Positions 63,701 to 64,000 of a stretch of 64,000 nucleotides of DNA are shown in pieces. The stretch lies in assembly GCA_004299555.1 (NCBI GenBank), contig SCQU01000002.1, positions 34,051-98,050 on the forward strand, given 5' to 3'. The number at the start of each line of letters is the position of its first letter. The first letter of the stretch is position 1. The DNA is from Rhodanobacteraceae bacterium. Its GTDB lineage: Bacteria; Pseudomonadota; Gammaproteobacteria; Xanthomonadales; Rhodanobacteraceae. Position numbers and translations under genes: made by a program. The notes beneath the pieces are model-generated. The model searched no databases. It was not told where the DNA came from and was given only the letters and a program-made list of their open reading frames with translations.

Positions 63701-63960
63701 CCCCCTTCGTCCCGAAGGGGGTGAGCGATCGACAGTCGGCGCGTCCCGCATGTGCCGAAGGGAGTGGGCTTTGCCTCCCCCTTCCGCAGGAAGGGGGATT
63801 GAGGGGGATGGCTGCGGGGTATGCGAACGGCACGATCCCCTAGCCGAAGGGGGTGAGCGATCGACAGTCGGCGCGTCCCGCATGTGCCGAAGGGAGTGGG
63901 CTTTGCCTCCCCCTTCCGCAGGAAGGGGGATTGAGGGGGATGGCTGTGGGGTGTGCGACT
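63701..63960. repeat. Tandem duplication of a G-rich palindromic repeat
   Basis: Two almost identical copies of about 115 bases begin at 63712 and 63844, 132 bases apart. Each starts CCGAAGGGGGTGAGCG, continues through CCGAAGGGAGTGGG and CCCCCTTCCGCAGGAAGGGGG (a hairpin), and ends GATTGAGGGGGATG. They differ at a few sites only. The CCCCCTTCG opener at 63701 and the tail are shared with the tract at 50005-50215, so both belong to one repeat family. The rest of the 63579-64000 stretch shows no gene. Confidence 0.85.
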
Positions 63961-64000
63961 AGCGGCATCTTCCCGTCGCAGGGGGCTGAGCGCTCGGCGG

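Noticed and set aside
63701..63960. Regularly spaced repeats considered as a CRISPR array.
   Set aside because: The repeat units are adjacent and palindromic, the intervening sequences are not unique spacers, and no cas genes are present.

Overview
This is a high-GC chromosomal segment, densely packed and with short gene gaps. It looks like a gammaproteobacterium of the order Lysobacterales (Xanthomonadales). The protein families point that way (biosynthetic SpeA with SpeE, WaaA, RdgC, PlsB, AmpE, a DUF2782-type protein beside polA), and so does a C-rich small RNA next to polA. The lineage call is inference from gene content and base composition. No database search was run.

Layout. 1-11.9 kb: end of argS, a SPOR protein, a short-chain dehydrogenase, the polyamine pair speA/speE, a secreted protein of unknown role, a sixA gene broken by an amber codon, a YceI protein, a phospholipase D-type lipoprotein, a thiolase and a thioesterase-like protein. 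11.9-14.9 kb: a LysR regulator divergent from wrbA, a DoxX protein and pirin (quinone/redox module). 14.9-22.2 kb: a nitrogen-control block on the minus strand, glnA ... ntrB-ntrC-acetyltransferase, with two repair/defence-type genes (a DUF2075 nuclease-helicase and alkB) between glnA and ntrBC. glnA has a near-consensus sigma-54 promoter. 22.2-29.2 kb: csaA, chaA, hemJ, then a degenerate GGDEF/EAL multi-receiver protein followed by a hybrid histidine kinase. 29.2-36.5 kb: bfr, bfd (with a Fur-like box), rppH, erpA, nudC, ampE, a metallopeptidase, rdgC, a YdcH protein and an acetyltransferase. 36.5-45.9 kb: plsB, a lipoprotein, pyrF, a PerM-family permease, waaA, and pcm-tolC facing a TetR regulator. 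46.8-55.3 kb: an ArnT-like glycosyltransferase, an M28 peptidase, a repeat tract, hrpB carrying an in-frame multi-hairpin repeat, a decayed transposase, tatD and an rluE-type pseudouridine synthase. 55.4-59.1 kb: an operon of XRE regulator, secreted alpha/beta hydrolase and NatA/NatB-type ABC exporter. 59.1-64 kb: an sX13/Spot 42-like RNA gene, polA, a small secreted protein, a GST-like protein and a second repeat tract.

Most of the window is housekeeping. The items most worth attention are the palindromic repeat translated inside hrpB, the C-rich small RNA downstream of polA, the DUF2075-alkB cargo inside the glnA-ntrBC cluster, the sixA amber codon followed directly by ATG, and two tracts of a related GAAGGGGG-type repeat family. 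I found no rRNA, tRNA or CRISPR array and no intact mobile element.
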